A DNA stretch of 64,000 bases from Pontibacillus sp. HMF3514 (GCF_009858175.1 NZ_CP047393.1:1860001-1924000), one strand, 5' to 3'; shown: positions 46,923-57,237, counted from the stretch's first letter. Numbers and translations: made by a program. Notes: generated by a model not told the origin, from the letters alone.

Positions 46923-47136
46923 CTTTTTCAGGAACAGGGTCGATTCCACCAGCGTGAAATGGCTGACATTTGAGTATTCGTTTAATGGTTAAATAGCCAC
47001 CCTTGATCGCTCCAAAGCGTTGTATTGCTTCGACCCCATATTGCGAGCATGTTGGATAGAAACGGCATGTAGGAGGCTTGATAGGAGATATGATTTTTTG
47101 ATAAAAGCGTATTATCCATAAAAATACATGCTTCAT
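46894..47136 (-). CDS. yidD: Membrane protein insertion efficiency factor YidD
   Basis: 80 residues. The conserved [20 protein letters not shown] and [20 protein letters not shown], then [15 protein letters not shown], identify YidD. The peripheral membrane protein helps YidC-dependent insertion in other bacteria. The end of the gene overlaps the terminator stem, so its last codons are part of the hairpin. Next to folE2 on the same strand, 18 bases apart. Confidence 0.95.
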   Translation of the reverse strand: MKHVFLWIIRFYQKIISPIKPPTCRFYPTCSQYGVEAIQRFGAIKGGYLTIKRILKCQPFHAGGIDPVPEKEKKRKSQSS

Positions 47137-47154
47137 AGTGGTCTCATCCTTAAT

Positions 47155-48081
47155 TTACTCTTGTGTTTTATCGTAGGTAACTTCAGCAATCGCATCATGA
47201 AGGTGAATGGACTCTTCATTTTGACAAGAAACATAGAATTTCTCAACGTAAGGAAGTTCATAAAGGTCAGCTGCTACTAATCGTACAATATCCTCAACGA
47301 AACGAGGGTTTTCATATGCTTGTTCGGTTACAGCTTTTTCATCAGGACGTTTTAGAACAGGGTGAATCCGCGCGCTTGCATTCGATTCAGATGCTTCTAA
47401 AAGAGCAGCTTTCCAGTCTGTTTGATTCTCATCAAAATCGTCAGTAAGCTTAACAGACATGGTCACTTGTCCGCGTTGGTTGTGAGCAGAATATTCACTG
47501 ATCTCTTTAGAGCAAGGACAAAGAGTAGTAATAGTACCTTTCAGACTCACCTCAATATCATACCCTGTATCTTCATGATATTGAACTTTCATTGTCGCAT
47601 CAGCGTGGTTCATACCAGCAAGGTCAGAAAACGGTCCTTTGCGTTCGAAAAACCAAGGATAGGTAACTTCGACCTCAGCATCCTTTTGTTTGAGACGACC
47701 AGCTAATTCTTTTGTGAATCGTTTTAAGGTCTCTAGGTCAATGGCAAAACCTTCATTGTGGTATTGATCAAGCTGTTCTGTAAAACGACTCATGTTCGTT
47801 CCTTTACTTCCTTTCCCAATACTAGATGAAAAGCGGAAGTTTCCAATTGTTGTTTGGATTTCTGGCTTCATGGAACTATTTATCTTAATGGGGTGCTTCA
47901 CATTTGTAATTCCTACTGCGTCCAAATCAAATAAAAAATCTTTTTTTGTATTTTGCAAATCCACCATTTGTTCCTTCTCAACAGGCTTTGTACGAGGTCC
48001 GGCTGGAACTGAACCGAACATTTTATGGCGCTCATGTTTAGGAGGGAGTTGTTTATTTGCGTTAATGTTCGTCTGATTCAT
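47155..48081 (-). CDS. folE2: GTP cyclohydrolase FolE2 (type IB)
   Basis: Converts GTP to dihydroneopterin triphosphate for folate synthesis. The type IB enzyme can use metals other than zinc and is induced in zinc shortage in B. subtilis. 308 residues. DAVGITNVKHPI, the catalytic Cys region ITTLCPCSKEISEYSAHNQRG and PRFVEDIVRLVAADLYELPY are characteristic. I could not recognise a Zur box upstream. AAGGAGACATCAC precedes the ATG. Confidence 0.95.
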   Translation of the reverse strand: MNQTNINANKQLPPKHERHKMFGSVPAGPRTKPVEKEQMVDLQNTKKDFLFDLDAVGITNVKHPIKINSSMKPEIQTTIGNFRFSSSIGKGSKGTNMSRFTEQLDQYHNEGFAIDLETLKRFTKELAGRLKQKDAEVEVTYPWFFERKGPFSDLAGMNHADATMKVQYHEDTGYDIEVSLKGTITTLCPCSKEISEYSAHNQRGQVTMSVKLTDDFDENQTDWKAALLEASESNASARIHPVLKRPDEKAVTEQAYENPRFVEDIVRLVAADLYELPYVEKFYVSCQNEESIHLHDAIAEVTYDKTQE

Positions 48082-48350
48082 AGTGATGTCTCCTTTCAGC
48101 TTCTTCTAAAGCTACTCAAAAGTATACATGATACTTAGTCAATTGTTCAATTTTTATACCTATCCATTGTACTCGACCTATTAGAATATATCTATATTTT
48201 GTAGAAATCTTCTAGGATATTCTGAATTCCTTTACAGTAAACGCTTTCTATTATCTTAAAATTTCAAATTAGGGAAAATGGGTTGGCAATAGGTGTTTCG
48301 TTGCATATGATAGATGCATCAACAATGATATGGGAAGGTGACAAACAGCT

Positions 48351-48551
48351 ATGAAAGGAACAGCATTGTTCAGCACAGATCGTCAAGATGTAATCGTGCT
48401 TGAAGATATAGATCGTAAAACTTTTGATGACATGAAAGATAATGGTGGGTTTACACGTACAACAAAGTGTGAACGTGTAGGTCAAACAACAGAACGTGTT
48501 TGGCCAGTTAGCTTTTTTGAAGCGGATATCGACTGGACTTACGGTTACTAA
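48351..48551 (+). CDS. Small soluble protein of unknown function
   Basis: 66 residues: MKGTALFSTDRQDVIVLEDI, then DRKTFDDMKDNGGFTRTTKC and a Trp/Phe-rich end FFEADIDWTYGY. GGGAAGGTGAC lies before the ATG, and a good terminator follows the stop, which supports it as a real gene. No family recognised. It stands alone between folE2 and a repeat element. Confidence 0.7.
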   Translation: MKGTALFSTDRQDVIVLEDIDRKTFDDMKDNGGFTRTTKCERVGQTTERVWPVSFFEADIDWTYGY

Positions 48552-48569
48552 TATGAAAATAATATTCAG

Positions 48570-48604
48570 CCATGGGGAAGCGGAACCTCATGGCTTTTTT
48601 TATT
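48570..48604 (+). terminator. Terminator after the 48351 gene
   Basis: AGCCATG / CATGGCT stem with an inner GGGGAAGCGGAACCT, followed by TTTTTTTATT. Confidence 0.8.
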
Positions 48605-48635
48605 CACTGTGTAATATTTAAGACCAGTTTCACTA

Positions 48636-49296
48636 TAGCCCCCTTATCTGGAAGACTTGATTTCGAGATATTGTGCGGTGAAGGTCCGTTGCTTTTATGA
48701 GGGGGAGGGGTTCAGTGAAACGGCAATACTCCTGCGGAAGACCGTCCAATCCTCCTCGTCACTTCGTTCCTGCGGGGTCTCGGCCGCCCTTTCTACCGCG
48801 GGAGTTTGCCGTTTCCCTCACCCCTTTGCGTTTATGGAGATTAACGGACTCTGGTTGTGTGATTTCTTAACCTTACGGACATCTGTTCCGTTATTTTATC
48901 TTAATCTAACTTCATTGAAGAGCTTACAGACATTCATTCCGTTATTTGCTTCAAATCACCTTGAAAAAGACCAATTTGTCACAAATAAGGTATCATATGT
49001 CCGTAACGACTCTCGTAATGCCTTAAAAGTTCAAAATAAAGGAACAGATGTCCGTAAGCATCGACCTCTCAACATCGCTGCGGTTCTGTTATTCATCATT
49101 TGGCCAAGGTGGGCTGTGGAACGGGTTGACTCCTCCGGTAGAAAGGGCGAGCGAGATCCCGCAGGAACGTAGTGACGAGGAAGCTCGATCGGTCTTCCGG
49201 GGAAAGCAACCCGTTCCACAGCCCGCCGATCTGCATAAACGTAACGGAACCATCCCGCACCAGCTTATTCAAGATAACTGCTATATAATTGAATAA
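48636..49296. repeat. Paired hairpin element, locus 5 (type B plus, type A minus)
   Basis: Left end AGCCCCCTTATCTGGAAGAC. Type B hairpin 48717-48815. The interior module 48865-49060 is shared with loci 1 and 4 (for example CACAAATAAGGTATCATATG). Type A hairpin 49108-49227 has perfect arms of 21 bp (49108-49128 with 49207-49227). Right end AAGATAACTGCTATATAATT. No gene is supported in the gap. Confidence 0.88.
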
Positions 49297-49324
49297 GAAT
49301 TATGATACAAAATAGGTTAGCAAA

Positions 49325-49366
49325 AAAGCCAAAGCATACAGTTCAGTATGCTTTGGCTTTTTTTAC
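49325..49366. terminator. Terminator for plsY (minus strand)
   Basis: AAAGCCAAAGCATAC / GTATGCTTTGGCTTT perfect 15-bp stem with A-run and T-run. Confidence 0.9.
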
Positions 49367-49944
49367 ATCCATTTAATTTTAGGCTCTGTTTTATCCTTAA
49401 TTCGTTTAATATTTGTTCTATGGCGATAGATTACAAATAATGTGAGGATACTTGTAACGATAACCAAACCAATGTTTTGCAGAATAATGGCTGAAATGAC
49501 TGTAACAACACCTGTTACCATTGAGGAAAGAGATACGTATTTGGTTAGATATAACATTAAGAAGAACGTAGCAAGCATAATGACAAAAAGAACAGGTTCA
49601 ACTGCTAATATTACACCACCAGATGTTGCAACGGCTTTACCACCTTTGAACCTCGCAAAGATTGGGTACATATGTCCGATAACGGCAAAGATCCCGATAA
49701 TTAAAATGTTTATATCAAGACCCATTAACCATGGTAGAAGGGAGGCAAATGTTCCTTTTAAAATATCTCCTATTGTAACAATAAGACCAGCTTTGACGCC
49801 TAGTACACGAAATGTGTTTGTCCCGCCTAAATTTCCACTTCCGTGTTCACGAATATCGATTTTATACCCTAGTTTTCCTACAAGCAATCCAAATGGGATC
49901 GATCCAATAACATACGCAATAAGTGCAAAAATCACATAATTCAT
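49363..49944 (-). CDS. plsY: Acyl-phosphate glycerol-3-phosphate acyltransferase PlsY
   Basis: Membrane enzyme of 193 residues and five spans that makes lysophosphatidic acid from acyl-phosphate and glycerol-3-phosphate. The three motifs are [20 protein letters not shown] with [37 protein letters not shown], and [12 protein letters not shown] near the C-terminus. Corresponds to yneS, next to yneT-parE-parC in B. subtilis, though here three genes lie between. Confidence 0.96.
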   Translation of the reverse strand: MNYVIFALIAYVIGSIPFGLLVGKLGYKIDIREHGSGNLGGTNTFRVLGVKAGLIVTIGDILKGTFASLLPWLMGLDINILIIGIFAVIGHMYPIFARFKGGKAVATSGGVILAVEPVLFVIMLATFFLMLYLTKYVSLSSMVTGVVTVISAIILQNIGLVIVTSILTLFVIYRHRTNIKRIKDKTEPKIKWM

Positions 49945-50088
49945 CTAAAAACTCCTTTACCTTCGGCTTCATGCTTTCTATATTCTATCAAAAACCGTCC
50001 ATCGAAAGAACATAAAATCAATTTTTCTAAAAACTATTTCAAAATTTAACAGAATTTTATACCATAATAAAGGGGGGAGGATACAAGC

Positions 50089-51831
50089 GTGGCAAGAACA
50101 GAAGTGTATAATAAGAAAAAGAATCGAACAACATCCCTAATTGTTTTTTCACTTGCTTTTTTGTTTATTTTATCATCGATTGGATTTTGGGTGGTATATC
50201 CATTCCCTTCAGATGAAAAAGTGCCATACTTTACAGAAGACTATACAATGATATTTGAAGAAGATATCTTCAATAAACAAGCGATGTTTTCAAATCAACT
50301 TTATATTCCATATACCTTTATCAAACAACATATAGATTCTTCAATTCAATTTGATGAAGAGTCATCATCCGTTATCATGACCACCGATCAGAAGGTTTAT
50401 CAGATGCCTAGTGATTCATTAAACTACTATATGAATAATAGCAAGCAAAAGCTTTCATTTCCCGTACTTAAACAAGAAAATGGTAACCTATACTTAGCTA
50501 GTGAGTGGCTTCAAAAAGTTTATCCAATGGAAATACGTTATTTCAAGGACACAAAAGCTGTTCAAATTCTTGAGCACGATCAAATCCTTCAGAAAGCAAC
50601 AATGAGAGCCACCGAGGATGAGGACTTAAGAAGAATGAGAACCTCTCCTACATTAACGTCTCCTTATGTAGCTGAATTATCAGAAGGTGTTGAGTTATTT
50701 ATAGAGAAGGATACCAAGGAGTATTTTAAAGTTCGGACAGAGAATGGTGTTGCAGGCTATTTAAAAAAATCTGTGGTCCAGCTTAACGGTACAGATCGAA
50801 TCAAGGCAGAAGTCCAGGCTAACAAAATACCATTTAAGCCAAGCATTGAATGGCCTGTCCATGTGACTTGGGATGGGATTTATCAAGCAAGTGCTAACCC
50901 AACATCACAACCTGATCTTGAAGGTGTGAAAGTATTATCTCCTACATGGTTTGAGTTGCAAAATGGAGAAGGCGATATTCGTAATATTGCATCTAAATCC
51001 TATGTTGATCAAGCTCATGAAAAAGGGTACAGAGTTTGGGCCCTATTCTCGAATGCGTTTGAACCAGATAGGACTCAAAAAGCTCTATCAACCTATGAAT
51101 CTCGTCAAAAGATGATTAAACAATTACTCCAATATGCTGAAATATATAACTTGGATGGACTTAATCTTGATTTTGAAAATGTGTATGAACAAGATGGTCC
51201 AAAATTAACTCAATTTGCACGAGAGCTGACTCCTCTTGCGCATGAGGCAGGGTTAGTTGTTTCGATGGATATTACATTCATTTCAGAGAGTGCGATGTGG
51301 TCTAAATTTTATGAGCGTGAAGAACTAGCAGATGCTGTGGATTACCTCATGGTTATGGCGTATGATGAGCATTGGGGCAGTTCTCAAGTTGCTGGTAGTG
51401 TAAGTAGTCTGCCATGGGTGAAGCGGAATCTTAATCAATTGCTACAAGTTGTACCCCATGATCGCCTCATATTAGGAGTGCCGTTATATACAAGACTGTG
51501 GAAAATTGAACAGGGAGAAAACGGTAAAAAGGTAAGTTCTGAATCATTTACTATGGAAGAAGCGGAAAAGTGGATGAAAGAACGAGACTTGGAATCTAAA
51601 TATGATAGGAGTACTGGGCAAGATTATGTAGAATATCAAGTACCAGATAAATCAATCACCTATAAAATGTGGCTTGAAAATAAAACTTCTTTAGCAAAAC
51701 GAGCACAACTCGTACATCAATTCCAATTAGCAGGAATAGCTACTTGGAGTAAATATTTCGCTGATGATGAGGCTTGGAAAACGCTTGATGAAGAGCTCTC
51801 TCACAGAAAAATTGTACAAAAATCCGAATAA
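50089..51831 (+). CDS. GH18 family glycosylase with SH3-like region, spore peptidoglycan hydrolase type
   Basis: 580 residues from GTG 50089 (AGGGGGGAGG eight bases upstream). An N-terminal membrane anchor (SLIVFSLAFLFILSSIGFWV) leads to a copper-amine-oxidase-like/SH3 region up to about 240. The GH18 barrel then carries the catalytic DGLNLDFENVYEQDG (DxxDxE-type). This resembles YdhD/YaaH-like cortex or cell-wall N-acetylglucosaminidases of sporeformers, though the anchor suggests vegetative surface use is possible. Flanked by terminators, monocistronic. Confidence 0.82.
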   Translation: MARTEVYNKKKNRTTSLIVFSLAFLFILSSIGFWVVYPFPSDEKVPYFTEDYTMIFEEDIFNKQAMFSNQLYIPYTFIKQHIDSSIQFDEESSSVIMTTDQKVYQMPSDSLNYYMNNSKQKLSFPVLKQENGNLYLASEWLQKVYPMEIRYFKDTKAVQILEHDQILQKATMRATEDEDLRRMRTSPTLTSPYVAELSEGVELFIEKDTKEYFKVRTENGVAGYLKKSVVQLNGTDRIKAEVQANKIPFKPSIEWPVHVTWDGIYQASANPTSQPDLEGVKVLSPTWFELQNGEGDIRNIASKSYVDQAHEKGYRVWALFSNAFEPDRTQKALSTYESRQKMIKQLLQYAEIYNLDGLNLDFENVYEQDGPKLTQFARELTPLAHEAGLVVSMDITFISESAMWSKFYEREELADAVDYLMVMAYDEHWGSSQVAGSVSSLPWVKRNLNQLLQVVPHDRLILGVPLYTRLWKIEQGENGKKVSSESFTMEEAEKWMKERDLESKYDRSTGQDYVEYQVPDKSITYKMWLENKTSLAKRAQLVHQFQLAGIATWSKYFADDEAWKTLDEELSHRKIVQKSE

Positions 51832-51837
51832 GCACAT

Positions 51838-51878
51838 TGAATAGGCAAGATGCTATGCATCTATGCCTATTTTTTATA
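51838..51878 (+). terminator. Terminator after the GH18 gene
   Basis: AATAGGCA / TGCCTATT stem, nested with GATGC / GCATC, followed by TTTTTATA. Confidence 0.85.
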
Positions 51879-51947
51879 TCATAATAGTTAAGCTTCACTG
51901 ATCAAATTGGTCGGAATTGAAGCTCAAGACATTCAAGGAGGTAAACC

Positions 51948-53015
51948 ATGATAGAATTTCAGTCGGTAAGCAAGACGTTCCCCGACGGAACAGAAGCTGT
52001 TAAAGATCTAAATTTAACGGTAAATAAAGGGGAACTACTTACACTTATTGGACCTAGTGGTTGCGGGAAAACCACGTCTATGAAAATGATTAATCGCCTC
52101 ATCGAACCTACATCAGGGAACATTATTATTAATGATAAAGATATACGAGAATATAAAATCGATGAACTTCGGTGGAATATCGGATATGTCCTTCAAGAGA
52201 TTGCATTATTTCCCCACATGACGATTGAAGAAAACATCGCAATCGTTCCAGAGATGAAGAAGTGGAAAAAGAATAAACTTTCCAAACGTATTGAAGATCT
52301 TATGGATATGGTTGGCTTAGAACCTAATACATATAAAAAACGTAAGCCGAGCGAATTATCAGGAGGTCAGCAGCAACGTGTAGGTGTGATCAGAGCTTTA
52401 GCCGCAGACCCGGACATTATACTAATGGACGAGCCCTTTTCAGCGCTTGATCCTATAAGCCGCGAACAGCTGCAGCAAGATATTCAACAATTGCAACAAG
52501 AAATCCAAAAGACCATTGTCTTTGTAACCCACGATATTGATGAAGCACTTGCGTTAGGAGACCGTGTTTGCTTAATGAAAGATGGTCAGATTGAGCAATT
52601 ATCTACTCCACAAGAACTTATTCTTAATCCTCAAACAGACTTTGTAAAAAGCTTCGTGGGTGAACGAAAATCTCCATGGCAAACAGCAGTTGATGTTATG
52701 GTAGACAGAAGTCAAGCACATGTTGTACAAGAGTCAGAAGTGAATACATTGAGTAGTGAGGACTCAACGCTTTATATGATTGTAGATAACAAGAATGGGT
52801 ATAAAGGTGCTATTCAAAATGGAAAGAAATTAGATCTTAGAGCACTTCCAAATGCAATGCATCTAAGTAAAGCAACTGAAGAATTTGAAAATCAAGATGT
52901 CACCGTGCTTCCTGTTGTAAAAGAGAATGAGTTTATTGGAACGTTATCTTATAAAGACATTGTTCAGTATCTACAGAAACAAACCACGATGGAAAACGGG
53001 GTGATTCAACAATGA
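51948..53015 (+). CDS. Betaine/choline-type ABC transporter ATPase (OpuA/OpuC-like)
   Basis: 355 residues. Walker A is LIGPSGCGKTTSMK, the signature LSGGQQQRVGVIRAL, Walker B IILMDEPFSALD and the switch His is in VFVTHDID. The C-terminal part has a CBS-like end (VTVLPVVKENEFIGTLSYKD), as in osmolyte transporter ATPases. Its stop overlaps the next start by four bases (ATGA). Takes up compatible solutes, which fits a salt-tolerant bacterium. Confidence 0.9.
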   Translation: MIEFQSVSKTFPDGTEAVKDLNLTVNKGELLTLIGPSGCGKTTSMKMINRLIEPTSGNIIINDKDIREYKIDELRWNIGYVLQEIALFPHMTIEENIAIVPEMKKWKKNKLSKRIEDLMDMVGLEPNTYKKRKPSELSGGQQQRVGVIRALAADPDIILMDEPFSALDPISREQLQQDIQQLQQEIQKTIVFVTHDIDEALALGDRVCLMKDGQIEQLSTPQELILNPQTDFVKSFVGERKSPWQTAVDVMVDRSQAHVVQESEVNTLSSEDSTLYMIVDNKNGYKGAIQNGKKLDLRALPNAMHLSKATEEFENQDVTVLPVVKENEFIGTLSYKDIVQYLQKQTTMENGVIQQ

Positions 53016-54562
53016 GTAAATTCATGTCCGTTTTCGAAAGTCGACAAGATGAATTAATGCAGTTAATTTGGGAGCATTTGCAGTTATCTTTAATTGCTCT
53101 TTTACTTGCTATTCTTATCGCGGTACCACTAGGGCTTGCCCTTACGCGTACCAAACGATTGGCAGAGCCCATCATTGGTGTAACGGCTGTATTACAGACC
53201 ATACCAAGCTTAGCGATTTTAGCCTTTTTAATCCCTATACCAGCCATAGGTACAGGAACAGATAATGCTATTATTGCTCTTACTCTTTATGCATTACTTC
53301 CAATCCTTCGTAACACATATACAGGTATAAAAGAGGTAGATCCTGCTTTAAAAGAAGCGGCTGAAGGAATGGGAATGAGCTCTTTACGACGTTTATCTCG
53401 TATAGAGCTACCAATAGCAATGCCTGTGATCATAGCTGGTATTCGTACTTCTATGGTATTAATTGTGGGGACAGCTACAATAGCGGCATTAATCGGAGCA
53501 GGTGGATTAGGTAACTTAATTCTTTTAGGAATTAATCGAGGAGCAGAAGTGAACCTGATATTATTAGGTGCAATACCAGCTGCTTTATTAGCCATTTTCT
53601 TAGATGTGATTCTTCGAGGATATGAAAAAGTGGCGGAACGTGCAAAATCAGGATTTAAATCCTTGCTCATTTTTATCATTATTGCAGCACTTATTGTTGC
53701 AACACCATTTGTAATTGATACACAAGGAGCAGAAGAAGTACAAGAGACAGACCTTGTTATAGGAGCCAAGCTTGGTGCAGAACCTGAGATTTTAATCAAT
53801 ATGTACAAACTTCTTATTGAGGAAGAAACAGAGCTAAATGTTGAGTTGAAGCCTCGATTTGGTAAGACAGCATTTGTGTTCAATGCATTGAAAGTTGGAG
53901 ATATTGATATTTATCCTGAATTTACGGGTACTGCTCTTGTAACCCTTTTAGAGCAACAAGCAAACAGTAATAAGAGAATTGATGTATATCAACAAGCGAA
54001 AGAAGGTATGCAGCAACAATTTAATATGGCTTTCCTTGAACCAATGCAATATAACAACACGTATGCAGTAGCTGTACAACAAGATTATGCAAAAGAAAAT
54101 AATTTGAAATCCATTGGTGATCTGAAAAATATCGAAAATCAAGTTACAGCTGGATTTACACTTGAGTTTATTGATCGTGAGGACGGGTATAAAGGTATGC
54201 AAAAGCTCTATAATTTGGATTTAGCTAATGTGAAATCCATGGAACCTGGTGTACGTCAAAAAGCGATCACTAGTGGGGAGGTAGATGTCATTGATGCATA
54301 TGCCACAGCCGGTTATATGATCGAATATAACTTGAATGTACTTGAAGATCCTAAAAATCTATTCCCTCCATATCAAGGCGCACCATTAATGCGTCAAGAA
54401 ACATTAGATAAATATCCTGAAATAGAGAGCATTTTAAATCAACTTGGTGGCAAAATAACGAAAGAACAAATGCAGAAAATGAATCACAAAGTTGATTTCC
54501 AAAACAAAGACCCTGAAGATGTTGCGAGAAATTACTTACAGGGTGAGGGCTTGATTGACTAA
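53012..54562 (+). CDS. Fused permease and solute-binding protein of a betaine-type ABC transporter
   Basis: 516 residues. Residues 1-210 form a permease with about five spans and the EAA-type loop DPALKEAAEGMGMSSLRRL. A further span (about 215-235) leads to an extracellular solute-binding domain beginning DLVIGAKLGAEPEILINMY, ending at NYLQGEGLID. The binding domain is of the OpuAC/OpuCC glycine-betaine type. This permease-binder fusion makes a two-gene system like OpuF or BusAB rather than the four-gene OpuC. Coupled to the ATPase gene. Confidence 0.9.
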   Translation: MSKFMSVFESRQDELMQLIWEHLQLSLIALLLAILIAVPLGLALTRTKRLAEPIIGVTAVLQTIPSLAILAFLIPIPAIGTGTDNAIIALTLYALLPILRNTYTGIKEVDPALKEAAEGMGMSSLRRLSRIELPIAMPVIIAGIRTSMVLIVGTATIAALIGAGGLGNLILLGINRGAEVNLILLGAIPAALLAIFLDVILRGYEKVAERAKSGFKSLLIFIIIAALIVATPFVIDTQGAEEVQETDLVIGAKLGAEPEILINMYKLLIEEETELNVELKPRFGKTAFVFNALKVGDIDIYPEFTGTALVTLLEQQANSNKRIDVYQQAKEGMQQQFNMAFLEPMQYNNTYAVAVQQDYAKENNLKSIGDLKNIENQVTAGFTLEFIDREDGYKGMQKLYNLDLANVKSMEPGVRQKAITSGEVDVIDAYATAGYMIEYNLNVLEDPKNLFPPYQGAPLMRQETLDKYPEIESILNQLGGKITKEQMQKMNHKVDFQNKDPEDVARNYLQGEGLID

Positions 54563-54575
54563 AGGAGGATGCGTC

Positions 54576-54995
54576 ATGGGAATCAAAAATCCAGGCAAAC
54601 AAGAAATGAAGGAAATTTTATTAAATGCTAAAACTATTGCCGTTGTGGGATTATCCGACAATCCGTCACGTACATCCTATCAAGTATCAAAATCGATGCA
54701 GGAAGCGGGCTATAACATCATTCCTGTAAATCCGACTATTGAAGAATCACTTGGTGTGAAGGCAGTAGATTCACTTGATCAAATAGAAGAGCCGATTGAC
54801 ATTGTAAACGTATTCCGTCGCTCTGAATATTTACCTGAGATTGCAAAAGAAGCATTTGAAGTGGATCCAAAAGCATTCTGGGCACAGCTAGGTGTTGAGC
54901 ATGAGGATGCTTACGAATATTTAACGCAACGTGGTGTGACAACGATTATGGATACATGTATCAAAGTTGTCCATTCTGCTACGTTAGGCGTATAA
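54576..54995 (+). CDS. yneT: CoA-binding domain protein YneT
   Basis: 139 residues, Rossmann-like CoA-binding fold: IAVVGLSDNPSRTSYQVSKS, YNIIPVNPTIEESLGVKAVD, VFRRSEYLPEI, and DTCIKV near the end. I use the ATG at 54576 with AAAGGAGGATGC. It starts right after the ABC operon, and the ribosome site overlaps the previous stop region, so the gene may be cotranscribed. yneT-parE-parC order as in B. subtilis. Role unknown. Confidence 0.9.
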   Translation: MGIKNPGKQEMKEILLNAKTIAVVGLSDNPSRTSYQVSKSMQEAGYNIIPVNPTIEESLGVKAVDSLDQIEEPIDIVNVFRRSEYLPEIAKEAFEVDPKAFWAQLGVEHEDAYEYLTQRGVTTIMDTCIKVVHSATLGV

Positions 54996-55007
54996 AACAA
55001 TTGTTAA

Positions 55008-55040
55008 AGAAATCCCTGTCAAGGCAGGGATTTTTTTATT
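55008..55040 (+). terminator. Terminator after yneT
   Basis: AAATCCCTG / CAGGGATTT stem with loop TCAAGG, then TTTTATTT. Confidence 0.9.
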
Positions 55041-55217
55041 TGATGTATAAGTTATAATAGGATATCGATGCGTGAATAACTGTGGGGAAAACACCTAAAT
55101 GTTATTCTTTGCAAATAGGCCTTTCATAAGCTGCTTTCAACTTACCTATTTGCTAAAGAAGAAAAAAAAGGCTAAAATAAGATACAGGCTCAAGGGAGGA
55201 GCCCTTATTTACAAAAA

Positions 55218-55231
55218 CGAACATTCGTTCT
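55218..55231. promoter_or_regulatory. LexA box upstream of parEC
   Basis: CGAAC-ATTC-GTTCT, a full match to the Bacillus LexA consensus, 39 bases before parE. parEC is also a LexA target in B. subtilis. Confidence 0.8.
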
Positions 55232-55269
55232 AATATTGTAAAAAGGGCATTGAAAGGAGTACAAATAGA

Positions 55270-57222
55270 TTGGTTACGAATTCGACACAATACAATGATG
55301 ATTCAATTCAAGTTTTAGAGGGGTTAGAAGCTGTACGTAAACGACCTGGTATGTACATTGGTAGTACAGACCATCGTGGCTTGCATCACCTCGTTTATGA
55401 AATTGTAGATAACGCAGTAGACGAAGCGTTAGCTGGTTTTGGCGAGCGTATTACGGTAACAATACATAAAGATCACAGTATTTCTGTGCGTGATGAAGGA
55501 CGTGGTATGCCTACAGGGATGCATAGTTTAGGGAAACCCACCCCTGAAGTCATACTAACCGTGCTTCACGCTGGAGGTAAGTTTGGACAAGGTGGATATA
55601 AAACATCTGGAGGTCTGCATGGTGTAGGTGCTTCCGTTGTGAACGCTCTATCAGAATGGTTAGAGGTAACCATCTACCGCGATGGGCAAACTTATTATCA
55701 ACGTTTTGAAAATGGTGGTAAGGCGGTAACTTCGTTAGAACGAAAAGGAAATACGAGAAAAAGTGGAACATTAATTCAATTCAAACCAGATCCAGAAATG
55801 TTCTCAACAACGACTTATCATTTCGAAACCTTATCTGAACGTCTACGTGAAGCGGCTTTCTTATTAAAGGGACTCGAGATCGTATTAGTTGATAAGCGTC
55901 ATGACATGGAAGAAAGCTATAAATATCCAGATGGTTTAGAATCATTTGTTTCCTACCTGAACGAAGAAAAAGATACCCTTCATCCTGTAGTTGCTTTTGA
56001 AGGAGAAACTGAAAACATTGAAGTAGACTTTGCTTTTCAATTTAACGATGGATACGCTGAAAACATGCTTTCGTTCGTAAACAACGTACGAACAAAAGAT
56101 GGAGGCACACACGAATCTGGTGCTAAAACCGCTATTACGAGAAGCTTTAATGACCATGCGCGTAAAACAGGTCTTCTAAAAGAAAAAGATAAAAACCTTG
56201 ATGGAAATGATATTCGAGAAGGGTTCACGGCTGTTGTGTCCGTGCGAATTCCTGAGGAAAAGCTCCAGTTTGAAGGTCAAACGAAAAGTAAACTAGGTAC
56301 ATCTGAAGCTCGTTCGGCAGTAGATTCAATTGTTTCTGAAAAACTTTCTTATTTCTTAGAAGAGAACCCTGATTCAGCTACGATGCTGATTAAAAAAGCG
56401 ATTAAAGCAAAAGAAGCACGTGAAGCAGCAAGAAAAGCACGTGAAGATGCACGCTCAGGCAAGAAAAAGAAACGAAAAGAAACCATGCTAAGCGGAAAGT
56501 TAACACCTGCACAATCCAAGAACCCGCAAAAGAATGAATTGTATCTTGTTGAGGGTGACTCAGCTGGAGGATCAGCTAAACAGGGAAGAGATCGTCGTTT
56601 CCAAGCTGTATTACCGCTCCGAGGTAAAGTTATCAATACTGAAAAAGCAAAGCTTCAAGATATCTTGAAAAATGAGGAGATATCAACAATCATTCATACA
56701 ATTGGAGCTGGAGTTGGTGCAGACTTCAATTTAGAAGATGTACAGTATGATAAGATCATCATTATGACAGATGCGGATACGGATGGAGCTCACATTCAAG
56801 TTCTTTTATTAACGTTCTTTTATCGATATATGCAAGAACTAATAAAAGAAGGAAAAGTCTATATCGCTTTACCACCGCTTTATAAAGTTTCAAAAGGTAA
56901 AGGCAAAAAAGAACAAATCAAATATGCATGGGAAGAAGATGAGCTTCAGGAAATTCTTAAGGAGTTTAAGAATGGCTATACCATTCAACGTTACAAAGGT
57001 TTAGGCGAGATGAATGCCGAACAACTTTGGAAAACCACTATGAGCCCAGAAACGCGTACATTGATTCGAGTGACAGTTGATGATATGGCGCAAGCAGAGC
57101 GAAGAGTAACAACCCTTATGGGTGGAAAAGTTGAGCCACGACGTAAGTGGATTGAATCCCATGTTGCCTTTGGACTTGAGGAACAAACAAATATACTAGA
57201 GAACGACAAGCTACAATCGTAA
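55270..57222 (+). CDS. parE: DNA topoisomerase IV subunit B
   Basis: ATPase subunit of the enzyme that unlinks daughter chromosomes. 650 residues from a TTG start, with AAAGGAGTACAAATAGA upstream. GHKL motifs are EIVDNAVDEALAG and SGGLHGVGASVVNALSEW. The TOPRIM domain has LVEGDSAGGSAKQGRDR and IIMTDADTDGAHI. PLRGKVINTEKAKL marks ParE over GyrB. parC follows after 15 bases. Confidence 0.97.
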   Translation: MVTNSTQYNDDSIQVLEGLEAVRKRPGMYIGSTDHRGLHHLVYEIVDNAVDEALAGFGERITVTIHKDHSISVRDEGRGMPTGMHSLGKPTPEVILTVLHAGGKFGQGGYKTSGGLHGVGASVVNALSEWLEVTIYRDGQTYYQRFENGGKAVTSLERKGNTRKSGTLIQFKPDPEMFSTTTYHFETLSERLREAAFLLKGLEIVLVDKRHDMEESYKYPDGLESFVSYLNEEKDTLHPVVAFEGETENIEVDFAFQFNDGYAENMLSFVNNVRTKDGGTHESGAKTAITRSFNDHARKTGLLKEKDKNLDGNDIREGFTAVVSVRIPEEKLQFEGQTKSKLGTSEARSAVDSIVSEKLSYFLEENPDSATMLIKKAIKAKEAREAARKAREDARSGKKKKRKETMLSGKLTPAQSKNPQKNELYLVEGDSAGGSAKQGRDRRFQAVLPLRGKVINTEKAKLQDILKNEEISTIIHTIGAGVGADFNLEDVQYDKIIIMTDADTDGAHIQVLLLTFFYRYMQELIKEGKVYIALPPLYKVSKGKGKKEQIKYAWEEDELQEILKEFKNGYTIQRYKGLGEMNAEQLWKTTMSPETRTLIRVTVDDMAQAERRVTTLMGGKVEPRRKWIESHVAFGLEEQTNILENDKLQS

Positions 57223-57237
57223 GAGGGGGATATACTT

